Shown: positions 55,801 through 63,854 of the stretch, one piece after another | Numbering within the stretch: the first letter of the stretch is position 1 | How the letters are laid out: each line of letters begins with the position of its first letter | From: JBNLBS01 sp050303415 | Lineage (GTDB): Bacteria; Pseudomonadota; Gammaproteobacteria; Methylococcales; Methylomonadaceae | Direction of reading: 5' to 3' | NCBI GenBank assembly: GCA_050303415.1 | Contig: JBNLBS010000005.1 | Span: 145,480-209,479 of the forward strand | Length of the DNA stretch: 64,000 nucleotides | Made by a program: the position numbers and the translations under genes | Notes under the pieces: generated by a model | Databases searched by the model: none | What the model saw: only the letters and a program-made list of their open reading frames with translations | What the model was told of the DNA's origin: nothing

Positions 55801-56348
55801 CAGAGAGTTTACGTAATTGGAAAAAACCTGAAGATTACTACAAATATCAGTATATGTTCGTTAACTCTCATGGACTGGATGGTAAAGAAATTGGTGAATT
55901 TATTAAACAAGGTTGGCTGGATGATGCCCGAAGCCTGGCACATAAATTGAAAGGAACGGCTGGAAATCTGGCAATTATGGGAATATGGGAAGTAGCCGAA
56001 AAAGTCGAAACGATGTTAGTTGAAGGAACTGACTCAACCAATTTGGTACATAAATTGCCAGATGAATTGGACAGTATTACGGATGAGATTAATCGTTTTA
56101 AAGAAGCTAATAAACCAGATGGCATAATAATGCCCAGTGTCACTGAGCCTGATAAAGCCGTTAAATTATTGGAAGAGTTATTGTTATTACTAGACCGTGA
56201 TAACCCTGATGACGTACAGCCTATGCTATCGGAAATCGGAAATTTTGTACCCCATAAGATGCTGGATCCAATACAGGAACAGCTTGATAATTTTAATTTT
56301 CGTTCTGCAGAAGAAGAGACCAATGCCCTTATTAAACAATTAACTTAG
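52881..56348 (+). pseudogene. hybrid sensor histidine kinase, 3' part (frameshifted)
   Basis: This continues the gene cut by IS21. Cache end: FMSLVLRNPSYDIVRWIDEKG ... FISPL. A C-run at 53110-53114 one base short shifts the frame to LDLNIENGQI, followed by a TAG nonsense codon (53144-53146) and then LPYNPTIRIASPVFN. PAS (about 53735-54080), HisKA (FLANMSHEIRTPMNAI) and most of the HATPase follow. A short T-run near 54650 shifts frame before FTVSDTGKGIA and GGTGLELAICKHL. Two receivers follow (LLLLDWRMPEMYG; VVLMDIQMPLMDG). A last shift near 55805 precedes the Hpt domain (LAHKLKGTAGNL). The Hpt ends at 56348. With four indels, a nonsense codon and an IS, it cannot make a full kinase. Confidence 0.85.
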
Positions 56349-56369
56349 TTTCTATATGGATACCCAAGT

Positions 56370-57374
56370 ATGAATAAACCTATTCTATGTGCTGACGATG
56401 AGCCCTATAACCTTGGCGTTTTAAGATCGGCTTTAAAAGAACAATATTCATTAGTTTTTTCCACCAACGGCAAGGACACTCTTCAAGCCGTGGTCAAACA
56501 TCGTCCCGCTTTGATTTTGTTGGATGTACAAATGCCTGATATGGATGGTTACGAAGTTTGCCGTGAACTCAAAGACAATCCTGAGACCGAAAATATCCCG
56601 GTTATTTTTGTAACCGGAATGAATCATGAAACAGATGAAAAAGCCGGCTTCGAAGCCGGCGCCGTGGATTATATTACCAAGCCAATTTCAGCGCCAATCG
56701 TGCAGGCCAGAGTACAAACCCACCTGTCTCTGGTACGGACCGAAAAACTCGAAAAAAGTTATCACGATGCAATTCATATGTTAGGCAAAGCCGGCCATTA
56801 CAACGATACCGATACCGGTGCTCACATATGGCGCATGGCTGCTTACAGTGGTGCGTTAGCTAAAGCAATCGGATGGGATCAGGACAGTTGTCATCTATTG
56901 GAATTGGCGGCCCCCATGCATGATACAGGTAAAATTGGAATCCCTGATGCTATTTTAAAGAAGCCTGGAAAACTCAATGAGACTGAGTGGAAAACCATGA
57001 AAAACCATACCACTATTGGCCATGGAATTCTCAAGCAAAGCAATGCCCCATTGTTTAAACTTGCCTCTGAAATCGCATTAAATCATCATGAAAAATGGGA
57101 TGGCAGTGGTTATCCTAATGGTCTGAAGGCAACAGATATTCCTGAATCGGCACGCATAATAGCAGTTGCCGATGTCTTTGACGCCCTGTCCATGAAACGC
57201 CCTTATAAGGAAATCTGGCCACAGGCAAAGATAATGGATTACTTGCATCAAAGTCGTGACAGCCATATGGAATCACGTCTGGTGGAAGCCTTCATTGATA
57301 TCATGCCAAAGGTTATCGAAATTAAAAACGAATGGGATCAACGAGAGCAAACAATGGATGAAGATAATCATTAA
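56370..57374 (+). CDS. REC-HD-GYP response regulator (RpfG-like c-di-GMP phosphodiesterase)
   Basis: This is a 334-residue regulator. The receiver (residues 1-120) has the acidic pocket LCADDEP, phospho-Asp52 in LILLDVQMPDMDGYE and lysine in YITKPIS. The HD-GYP domain (about 130-320) has H184-D185 in APMHDTGKIGIPDAIL, HH at 239-240 and GYP at 247-249 (HHEKWDGSGYPNGL), all the metal-binding residues expected for c-di-GMP hydrolysis. It starts 22 bases after the broken hybrid kinase, its likely phosphodonor, so it may now lack its cognate input. It is intact, which suggests another donor or recent loss of the kinase. Confidence 0.92.
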   Translation: MNKPILCADDEPYNLGVLRSALKEQYSLVFSTNGKDTLQAVVKHRPALILLDVQMPDMDGYEVCRELKDNPETENIPVIFVTGMNHETDEKAGFEAGAVDYITKPISAPIVQARVQTHLSLVRTEKLEKSYHDAIHMLGKAGHYNDTDTGAHIWRMAAYSGALAKAIGWDQDSCHLLELAAPMHDTGKIGIPDAILKKPGKLNETEWKTMKNHTTIGHGILKQSNAPLFKLASEIALNHHEKWDGSGYPNGLKATDIPESARIIAVADVFDALSMKRPYKEIWPQAKIMDYLHQSRDSHMESRLVEAFIDIMPKVIEIKNEWDQREQTMDEDNH

Positions 57375-57866
57375 CAATCCTTTATAGTTGAAATTGAAAC
57401 TGCGACTGACGTATCTTAAGTATCAAAATCGACAGACGCTTTTACTCGCCCGTTATTATCGATACGTAGACCGAACTCTAGCCTTAAATTGACTTAACAC
57501 CTAATACGCTCGCTTACGGCTATCACCCGGACAAAAGCGATGGGGACATGCCTTAAGCTCCTATGCTACCGTTGAATACAACCTGATTGATGAAGTATTC
57601 AGCAATCGCTCTTCTCTTGAAACGGCTTAAAAAGAGTGAATCGCTCGTATTTGTATAAGATTGTCCCTACAAGTTTGCTGATCGGGATATATTTAATATC
57701 TGCACCAAATTGAGACAATCGATATCCTGCTATCGTGCATTACAATGTAAATAACAATATAGATTAATAGCTACTAGTGTAGTGATAAGTTTTTTTTGCG
57801 ATCAATACCAGGTTATAACTCACATAATAAGACCGATAATGAATACTCCAGATTAATAGTTTTGTA
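57375..57866. other. intergenic region, no gene seen
   Basis: About 490 bases carry short protein-like snatches but no supportable frame. GCACCAAATTGAGAC at 57702-57716 loosely resembles an NtrC site (GCAC-N7-GTGC type), upstream of the sigma-54 element at 57867. The match on its right half is weak. Confidence 0.35.
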
Positions 57867-57882
57867 TGGTCTGAATTTTGCT
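57867..57882 (+). promoter_or_regulatory. sigma-54 (RpoN) promoter of the chemoreceptor gene
   Basis: TGGTCTGAATTTTGCT has GG at 57868-57869 and GC at 57880-57881, exactly 12 bases apart as in the -24/-12 consensus TGGCACG-N4-TTGCW. It lies 35 bases before the ATG at 57917, giving a start of transcription near 57893. It is a sequence match only. Confidence 0.6.
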
Positions 57883-57916
57883 TTTCTATAATTATTCATA
57901 ATTTGGAAGTTAAACA

Positions 57917-59083
57917 ATGTTCAGATTAATCCAAACTTTTCTCGGAATCATCAGTTATAGAAAAAAAGTGGCTTTGATAATCGTTAGCGCATTATTACCT
58001 GTCATTTTTTCAGGCTATTTATTAATCAAGGAATCAGTTGTCGTCTCAAGCTATGAGATAGCGTTTATAGTCATAACCACAGCAATTTATCTTCTTGTTG
58101 CGCTGAATATTGCAATCTTAAGAGACACTTCATTTAGACAATCCAATGTCGCTTTCAAGTCGTTGGAATCGGGCGATTATAATGTCCGCTTACTAATGAC
58201 CGGCGATGATGAAACCTGCGCACTGTCGGTGGGGTTTAATGATGCGGTGCGTGCAGTTCAACAGAATTTTACTCATCTAAAAGACTCTTTGTTAGAAACT
58301 GGATATTCGGCTCAACAATTGAATTCCAGCACCAGTATGGTCGCTCAGCAATTAGAGAAACAACGGGAAAATACAGAAATGATCGCTACGGCTGTTGAGC
58401 AAATGTCGGCCAGTATTACGGATGTTGCCAAACAATGTCGTGATGCGGAAGAAAACTGTCAGTCGACACAAAAACTGACCAGCAATAGTAAGGATTCGGT
58501 CAGAAACATTACCAGTGATTTACGCCTGTTATTAGATGATGTTTTGTCCGTCGTAAATTTGATGCTGAATCTTGAAGATCATTCCAAGCAAATTACCAAT
58601 ATATCTGAAGTGATAAAAGAAATATCTGACCAGACCAATTTACTGGCACTTAATGCCGCTATTGAAGCGGCAAGAGCGGGGACACACGGCAGGGGATTTG
58701 CGGTTGTTGCCGATGAAGTTCGTTCACTGGCGTTTCGGGTTGGAAATTCTGCTGAAGAAATAACCGGTACCATTGAAACAGTGAGAGACAATATTCATCA
58801 GGTAGTTTCTTCTATGGAGCAAACGCAGCAGAAAACAGAACAGGGAGTTGAGAATATCTCTGCTTTGGATCACATGCTCAATGAAATAAACGAATATATG
58901 CTGGTAACTTCCAACAACGTCAGCATGATTGCATCCAGTGCCGAACAACAAAGCTACGTCAGTCTGGATATTGGAAAAAATATTGAAACCATTGCCGCCA
59001 GTGTTGAAACCAACACTCAAGCTGCAGCCGAGTCGGCCAATATTGCCACCCACTTGGTCGAATTGACTAAAGACTGTGTTTAA
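57917..59083 (+). CDS. methyl-accepting chemotaxis protein without ligand domain
   Basis: This is a 388-residue chemoreceptor. Two membrane helices (about 17-38 and 44-67) are joined by a loop of only a few residues, so there is no periplasmic sensor domain. A short HAMP-like linker leads to the signalling coiled coil. The hairpin tip EISDQTNLLALNAAIEAARAG, with GRGFAVVADEVRSLAFR, is the CheA/CheW contact and is intact. Flanking helices carry Glu/Gln-rich methylation-type segments. It is followed 17 bases later by a membrane protein that may act as its sensor. A sigma-54 promoter element precedes it. Confidence 0.9.
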   Translation: MFRLIQTFLGIISYRKKVALIIVSALLPVIFSGYLLIKESVVVSSYEIAFIVITTAIYLLVALNIAILRDTSFRQSNVAFKSLESGDYNVRLLMTGDDETCALSVGFNDAVRAVQQNFTHLKDSLLETGYSAQQLNSSTSMVAQQLEKQRENTEMIATAVEQMSASITDVAKQCRDAEENCQSTQKLTSNSKDSVRNITSDLRLLLDDVLSVVNLMLNLEDHSKQITNISEVIKEISDQTNLLALNAAIEAARAGTHGRGFAVVADEVRSLAFRVGNSAEEITGTIETVRDNIHQVVSSMEQTQQKTEQGVENISALDHMLNEINEYMLVTSNNVSMIASSAEQQSYVSLDIGKNIETIAASVETNTQAAAESANIATHLVELTKDCV

Positions 59084-59100
59084 TAATTTTGGAGGTTGAT

Positions 59101-60066
59101 ATGCTAAATTTAATAACAGTCGGTTATTCTGTTGCTGTATTGTTTATGTCTGTATTGTGCTTGAAAACCATCGTGCTCAGAAAGCAAAAAAAAATCTTGC
59201 TGAAACAGTTACAAAGCATACAGTTCGGCTCAGGATTGAAAGCATTATTGTTTAAGGTTCAGCAACATAGGGGCATGGTAAACGCCTTGTTGAAAGGAGA
59301 TGATACATTTAAGCCCAAAATAACGGTTACGCAAAACGAAATCGAGCATGAACTGACAGCACTGAGAAAATTTACCGACAATAATACGGTTTATGTAAGT
59401 AAATTGAATCTAATAACAACAAATTGGCAGCGTTTACAACAAGACGTGTTTTCCATGCCTGTGGAACTTAGTTTTACAGAACATAGCCGCTTAATTGAAA
59501 TGGTTTTGAATTTTATTACCACAGTAGCAGAACAAAACCAGTTGATGACTGATAACAGTTATGAAACAGAATATGTCAATATTATTTGGCATTTAATACC
59601 TGTCACAACTGAGGCTTTAGGCAAAGCCAGAGCTGTAGGTAGCGGCATTGCCGCATCCGGTAAGTCTCAGGCTGTAGACCGTATTAAGCTGGGTTTTTTA
59701 ATCAGTAAAATTCAAATTGCTATGCAGCAGGTGCAGAAAAGGCTGAATAAAGTGTCCGATACCGACGGCGAGCTAAAGCAGATTTTCAGCAATATACATC
59801 AGGACATGGACAGTTTTATCAGTATTATGGAAAACCAGTTTCTATTAGCTGACAGACCCGTTATTCAGGCCGGCGAATTTTTTGATCAGGCGACAACTTT
59901 GTTAAATACGGTCTATGCTCTTTATGACAAGACCGAGGCGATGGCAATTCATAGGTTAGAATCTGCAACGGCTAAAACGGATAGCTCGGCTATGTTCAGT
60001 TATGGTTCAGTACTGGTCTCAAGCTTATTGGTATTGGTATCAGGGACGTCTTATTTCTTTATGTGA
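59101..60066 (+). CDS. membrane protein with a nitrate-sensor (NIT)-like helical domain
   Basis: This 321-residue protein is anchored at both ends, with a helix at about 4-24 and another at the very C-terminus (SYGSVLVSSLLVLVSGTSYFF); the 270 residues between are helical. The segment LLFKVQQHRGMVNALLKGDD followed by IEHELTALRKF recalls the start of NIT (nitrate/nitrite-sensing) domains ('l..eRgl..a.l'), a tentative match. The frame opens at a TTG at 59089, but ATG 59101 follows GGAGG by five bases and is the real start. It is cotranscribed with the sensorless chemoreceptor, suggesting a two-protein receptor. Confidence 0.55.
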   Translation: MLNLITVGYSVAVLFMSVLCLKTIVLRKQKKILLKQLQSIQFGSGLKALLFKVQQHRGMVNALLKGDDTFKPKITVTQNEIEHELTALRKFTDNNTVYVSKLNLITTNWQRLQQDVFSMPVELSFTEHSRLIEMVLNFITTVAEQNQLMTDNSYETEYVNIIWHLIPVTTEALGKARAVGSGIAASGKSQAVDRIKLGFLISKIQIAMQQVQKRLNKVSDTDGELKQIFSNIHQDMDSFISIMENQFLLADRPVIQAGEFFDQATTLLNTVYALYDKTEAMAIHRLESATAKTDSSAMFSYGSVLVSSLLVLVSGTSYFFM

Positions 60067-60202
60067 TTCATTCTAAGGCGAAGAAAAATTCCTCTGACCT
60101 TTATCCGTGGTTAGACAAATGGAAAAAAGGCCTGAATCCATAGTCATTTGCTTCGATTTTTTTTCATCAAAGTATCGGTATGGTTATACAAGTACCGGCA
60201 CA

Positions 60203-60230
60203 GTGCGAATAAATTTCGCTCCTACAAGCA
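60203..60230 (-). repeat. REP-like palindromic element
   Basis: On the minus strand it reads TTGTAGGAGCGAAATTTATT then CGCAC. GCGAA and TTCGC form the palindrome, and the TGTAGGAGCGAA lead is typical of extragenic repeats in pseudomonads and relatives. A single copy is seen here; its repeat status in the genome is unknown. Confidence 0.55.
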
Positions 60231-60272
60231 CTATATAGTTTCTTAAGTTAATCGCCGTAGCATTGCCCTTTT

Positions 60273-60305
60273 TTGGCTAGAGAGTTTATAAAAATCTCTA
60301 GCCAA
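60273..60305. repeat. perfect 11-bp inverted repeat downstream of cyanase
   Basis: TTGGCTAGAGA (60273-60283) and TCTCTAGCCAA (60295-60305) pair exactly around an 11-base loop, 87 bases after the cynS stop. No T-run follows on the minus strand, so it may be a factor-dependent or processing hairpin. Confidence 0.6.
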
Positions 60306-60391
60306 AGCCAGAATGGTACATTATTTCTTTATCTGACGAATAAAATTTCTTTGCAATTCCGGATGAACCCTATTTAAATCTAGAGTTCTTA

Positions 60392-60871
60392 TCACCATGC
60401 TTTGTAAGGTAGAAATTTACCATTCATGGTAATCACAACACGGTCACCGGCCGGATTTTCTTCTTTATCGACAGTCATACTGTAATCGATGGCGCTCATG
60501 ATTCCATCGCCGAATTTTTCATGGATGATTTCTTTCAAAGTTTCGCCATAGACACCGACAACTTCATAAAGCCTGTAAATTAACGGATCTTGAGGAATCT
60601 CGAAAGACCATTGTTTATAAGGGAACATTTCCAAAGCTATCTTGACTTCAACAGGCAATTCCAAAATAGCACAAAGTTTTTCGGCAATGTCTGGCTTCAT
60701 GCTGTTCATACCCAGGCAGGCAGAGGCCAGCCAGACTTCGTCAACGCCGATTTTTCCGGCAATTGTTGTCCAGGTCAGTTGTTTATTGACTTTTGCGCTG
60801 ATAATGCGGTCGGTCATTTGTTCTTTTGTTAATAAAGACTCTGCTTTTGAGGAGGAAGGCGTTGTGTTCAT
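60392..60871 (-). CDS. cynS: cyanate hydratase (cyanase)
   Basis: The 159-residue enzyme converts cyanate plus bicarbonate to ammonia and CO2. The N-terminal helix-turn-helix-like part (residues 14-85) is followed by the conserved C-terminal domain. Catalytic Arg100 and Glu103 (PLIYRLYEVVGVYG) and Ser126 (GIMSAIDYSM) correspond to Arg96, Glu99 and Ser122 of the E. coli enzyme (156 residues). It follows the phosphatase/kinase gene by 53 bases on the same strand. No cyanate transporter, carbonic anhydrase or CynR is present, so cyanate may arise internally or enter through another carrier. Confidence 0.94.
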   Translation of the reverse strand: MNTTPSSSKAESLLTKEQMTDRIISAKVNKQLTWTTIAGKIGVDEVWLASACLGMNSMKPDIAEKLCAILELPVEVKIALEMFPYKQWSFEIPQDPLIYRLYEVVGVYGETLKEIIHEKFGDGIMSAIDYSMTVDKEENPAGDRVVITMNGKFLPYKAW

Positions 60872-60924
60872 TTTAAATACCTCTTTTTAACGTTAAAAAT
60901 AACTTCAAAATACAGTCCGTGTTG

Positions 60925-62652
60925 TCATTCCTGCTGGATTAATAAGACGATAACGATAATCGCCAAAGTTAAAGAAACCCCTTTCCAGAACGCGACAGGA
61001 TTGCGTTCAATCAAAGGTAACCGTGTTTTGTTTAAACAGCCCTGGCTTGGATAACGCAGTTCGTATATAAATTCGGATAAGGCTTCATAACGTTTATAAG
61101 GGTTCGGATGCAGGGCTTTTTTCAAGACCGTATCAACCCAAACCGGAATTTCGCGTTCATCGTCCAATACCGATTCATAGCCTAATTTCATTTGCGCCGA
61201 GCGGGTTTTAGTCTTGGCGACTTCAACCCCGTAAGGCAATCTGCCCGAAAGCATTTGATAAGCAATTACCGCCAGTGAAAACATGTCTGAGCGTGATGTC
61301 CCGGCTGCACCTAAAAAATATTCGGGGGCTGTATATAGCGCTGTACCGAGTAAATGATTCGTTTCAGTTGAGCGAGTCATTTCCATAAGCCCGGCAACAC
61401 GGGTCGAGCCAAAATCGATGATTTTTACCGTGCCAGTGTTGTCTATCATGATGTTGTCAGGTCTTAAATCCTGATGAAGCATTTCCATGCGGTGAAATGC
61501 CTGTAAACCTTTGGCAATCTGCTCAACTATGTTACGCACGCTTTCTAAATCAGGCTTTGGATGGTCTATCATCCATTGCCTTAAGGTCTGCCCTTCTATA
61601 AATTCAGTTACTACATATAGAAACTGACGTTTTCTATTCTGAATGCACGGCTTTAGCACGTAGGCACTATTAATGCGTCGTGCAATCCATTCCTCCATCA
61701 GAAAGCGTTCTAAATAAGCCGCGTCATTACGAAGGTCTATCGAGGGGGTTTTGAGGATAACTTGTGTATTGCTTCCTTCATCCACTGCTAAATAAACATG
61801 ACTGCGATGACTGGCATGAATCTGGCGAATAACCCTATAACCGTCGAATAACATTCGGGGTTCTAATATTGGCGGAAACGGTAATTCAGTCAGTTGCTGA
61901 TAAAGCTCACCCGCTTCATGAGAAGGCAATTCTTCAACGCGAACGATTTGCACCGTCAGATTATCATTACTGCCTTGGGCGTAAGCCTTTTCCACAATCA
62001 ATTTTGCCGCAACATTCAGATCTTGAGCATTGGCATAAATAGTTTCAGTGATAACAGAGGGATCGACGTATTCATACACGCCATCTGTGGCCAATAAAAA
62101 AATATCGCCTTTTTCGATTGCCTGGGCTTGGTAGTCAAGCTCAAGCTGTTGATTAATGCCTAAAGCACGGCTTAAATAGCTTTTTTCTTCAGAAATCCAC
62201 ATCCTGTGGTCATTAGTTAATTGCTCCATATCCATGCCGTGTAAACGGTAAATTCGAGAATCGCCGACATGAAAAATATGTACTGTCGTCGATTTAATCA
62301 CCATCGCACTAAAGGTGCAGACATAGCCTTTATCTTTATCGAAACGATAGCGGCTTTGTCGCGTTTGAGAATGCAGCCAGGAGTTGGCAGCGATTAAAAC
62401 CCGTTGAGCTGATTTTTTAACCGACCAGGTCTCTGAAGTGCAATAATAATCCTCCAAAAAACTTTTTACCGCCGCTTCACTGGCCTGTTGGCTGACTTCG
62501 CTGCTGCTGATGCCATCGGCAAGTGCGATCGCAATGCCTTTAGTGGAAAGCAATGGCTCTTTGGGAATATAAATACCGTGAAAATCCTGATTGATTTTCT
62601 TGCGTCCCTTATCGGAATACTGACCCGAGGCTATTTTTAATTGACTTGACAT
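60925..62652 (-). CDS. PP2C phosphatase / Ser-Thr protein kinase fusion
   Basis: This is a 575-residue bifunctional regulator. The PP2C domain (about 5-240) has KGRKKINQDFHG, IALADGISSSEVS, IFHVGDSRIYRL, LLATDGVYEYV and SNDNLTVQIVRV. The kinase domain (about 270-545) has a catalytic Lys in QVILKTPS, the loop LHQDLRPDNIMI (HQD in place of HRD, with the catalytic Asp kept) and KIIDFGSTR. Its glycine-rich loop is poor (IHASHRSHVY). A C-terminal helix (FWKGVSLTLAIIVIVLLI) anchors it with both enzymes in the cytoplasm. Such fusions sit beside nitrate/nitrite genes in pseudomonads (from memory). Here it lies between a nitrite-type transporter and cyanase. Confidence 0.88.
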   Translation of the reverse strand: MSSQLKIASGQYSDKGRKKINQDFHGIYIPKEPLLSTKGIAIALADGISSSEVSQQASEAAVKSFLEDYYCTSETWSVKKSAQRVLIAANSWLHSQTRQSRYRFDKDKGYVCTFSAMVIKSTTVHIFHVGDSRIYRLHGMDMEQLTNDHRMWISEEKSYLSRALGINQQLELDYQAQAIEKGDIFLLATDGVYEYVDPSVITETIYANAQDLNVAAKLIVEKAYAQGSNDNLTVQIVRVEELPSHEAGELYQQLTELPFPPILEPRMLFDGYRVIRQIHASHRSHVYLAVDEGSNTQVILKTPSIDLRNDAAYLERFLMEEWIARRINSAYVLKPCIQNRKRQFLYVVTEFIEGQTLRQWMIDHPKPDLESVRNIVEQIAKGLQAFHRMEMLHQDLRPDNIMIDNTGTVKIIDFGSTRVAGLMEMTRSTETNHLLGTALYTAPEYFLGAAGTSRSDMFSLAVIAYQMLSGRLPYGVEVAKTKTRSAQMKLGYESVLDDEREIPVWVDTVLKKALHPNPYKRYEALSEFIYELRYPSQGCLNKTRLPLIERNPVAFWKGVSLTLAIIVIVLLIQQE

Positions 62653-62662
62653 TATTAAAAAA

Positions 62663-62686
62663 GCCTCAACATTTCTCAGTTGAGGC
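62663..62686 (-). terminator. terminator or attenuator after the FNT gene
   Basis: GCCTCAAC (62663-62670) pairs with GTTGAGGC (62679-62686). On the minus strand it is followed by TTTTTT, a good intrinsic terminator. It lies in the 46-bp gap between the transporter stop and the phosphatase/kinase start, so it probably lowers expression of the downstream genes rather than separating them fully. Confidence 0.75.
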
Positions 62687-62698
62687 TATATAGTCGAA

Positions 62699-63508
62699 TC
62701 ATAAAACTCGTTGAGGGCTGGTTTTTACATGGGTGAAATACAACGGCAGCCCGACAAAAACAGTACCGCCTGCCAAATTACCCAATACAGTAGGAATTTC
62801 GTTCCAGAAAAAATAATCGCCAATCGTAAAACCGCCGCCCATAATCATCGAGAATGGAAATAAAAACATATTGACGATAGAGTGTTCAAAGCCCATAAAA
62901 AAGAACAACATAATCGGCATCCACATGGCCAACATTTTGCCGCTGGCAGACGTTGAAATCATCGCTCCGACAACACCCATAGAAACCATCCAATTGCACA
63001 ACATGCCGCGAATAAAGATAGTGAACCAGCCGCCTGCGCCATGCGCTTTATAACCTAAGGTTCTGGACTCGCCTATCTTGCCGACTTTTTCTGCAATTAC
63101 CCCGCCGTCGGTGTTATAGCCATAAGTCAAGATAAAAGACATCATAAACGCAACCGCCAAAGCGCCGGCAAAATTACCTAGAAAAACCAGCCCCCAGTTT
63201 CTCAATACCTGATTGGTGGTAACGCCTGCTCTTTTATCAAACAGCGCAAGTGGAACTAAAGTAAAAACGCCGGTTAATAAGTCAAACTTCATTAAATACA
63301 GCATGATAAAGCCAACGGGGAAGAGTATTGCACCGGTTAAAGGCGAACCGGTTTTTATTGCAACTGTAATGGCAAACACTGCAGCAAGAGCCAAGGTCGC
63401 TCCAGCCATAAATGCTCTAATAAAAGTATCTTTGGTTGACATGTAAACTTTTGATTCGCCTGCATCAACCATTTTGGTCACAAACTCAGTAGGTTCTAAA
63501 TAAGACAT
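62699..63508 (-). CDS. formate/nitrite transporter (FNT family)
   Basis: This 269-residue pentameric channel protein has six transmembrane helices. Family signatures include FIRAFMAGATLALAAVFAI, NWGLVFLGNFAGALAVA, RGMLCNWMVSMGVV and FMGFEHSIVNMFLFP, which contains the central pore histidine. FNT members pass nitrite, formate or hydrosulfide. The regulatory region (sigma-54 element, NtrC-like site) and the neighbouring kinase/phosphatase and cyanase genes favour nitrite uptake for nitrogen assimilation. It is the first gene of the minus-strand unit and has a ribosome site GAGAGAAAT. Confidence 0.9.
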   Translation of the reverse strand: MSYLEPTEFVTKMVDAGESKVYMSTKDTFIRAFMAGATLALAAVFAITVAIKTGSPLTGAILFPVGFIMLYLMKFDLLTGVFTLVPLALFDKRAGVTTNQVLRNWGLVFLGNFAGALAVAFMMSFILTYGYNTDGGVIAEKVGKIGESRTLGYKAHGAGGWFTIFIRGMLCNWMVSMGVVGAMISTSASGKMLAMWMPIMLFFFMGFEHSIVNMFLFPFSMIMGGGFTIGDYFFWNEIPTVLGNLAGGTVFVGLPLYFTHVKTSPQRVL

Positions 63509-63561
63509 AATTTCTCTCTATCGCTCAAGTTAATGGGTGGTGATTAATAATCAGCAGATAT

Positions 63562-63573
63562 GTACACGTGTAC
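63562..63573. promoter_or_regulatory. 12-bp palindrome at the FNT transcription start
   Basis: GTACACGTGTAC is a perfect dyad. It coincides with the start site predicted from the sigma-54 element (about 63572), a position where a bound protein would block initiation. The binding factor is unknown. Confidence 0.45.
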
Positions 63574-63582
63574 TTGAAGCGG

Positions 63583-63599
63583 ATGCAAAGCCTATGCCA
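63583..63599 (-). promoter_or_regulatory. sigma-54 (RpoN) promoter of the FNT gene
   Basis: On the minus strand the sequence is TGGCATAGGCTTTGCAT, with GG and GC exactly 12 bases apart: TGGCA (63599-63595) and TTGCA (63588-63584). This is nearly the full consensus TGGCACG-N4-TTGCW. Predicted transcription start is near 63572, about 64 bases before the ATG. Confidence 0.7.
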
Positions 63600-63673
63600 T
63601 AACGGAAAAGCCTTATTTCTTTGTATTATTTCTTTTTTTGAGTCGTAGTTTTGCTTCTTAAAAGGGCACTAAA

Positions 63674-63688
63674 AAACTAATATGGTGC
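63674..63688. promoter_or_regulatory. possible NtrC binding site
   Basis: AAACTAATATGGTGC matches the enhancer consensus GCACTATATTGGTGC at 10 of 15 positions, with a perfect right half (GGTGC) and a degraded left half. It is about 110 bases upstream of the predicted start, the normal distance for an NtrC enhancer. Confidence 0.4.
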
Positions 63689-63854
63689 AATTTGATAAGA
63701 AGAAGGGATTTATTAACTTGAATATTAAATTGTATTTCAATGGTTTAAAAAACAGTAAAAACCTTTGAACCCTTTAAGACGGCATATAAAATTTTATGCT
63801 TTGAGGTATAGCATCTCCCGACACATATAATCAGTTTGAGTCTTTTAACAAGCG

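Larger units (their letters stand above)
60067..60391. other. intergenic region with REP-like element and hairpin
   Basis: There is no gene in these 325 bases. They hold a REP-like palindrome (60203-60230) and a strong inverted repeat (60273-60305), both placed after convergent gene ends, where such elements usually sit. Confidence 0.5.

Noticed and set aside
57375..57866. A remnant of an integrase or outer-membrane protein
   Set aside because: Short stretches such as ATVEYNLIDEVF are suggestive, but no frame is long enough to support either idea.
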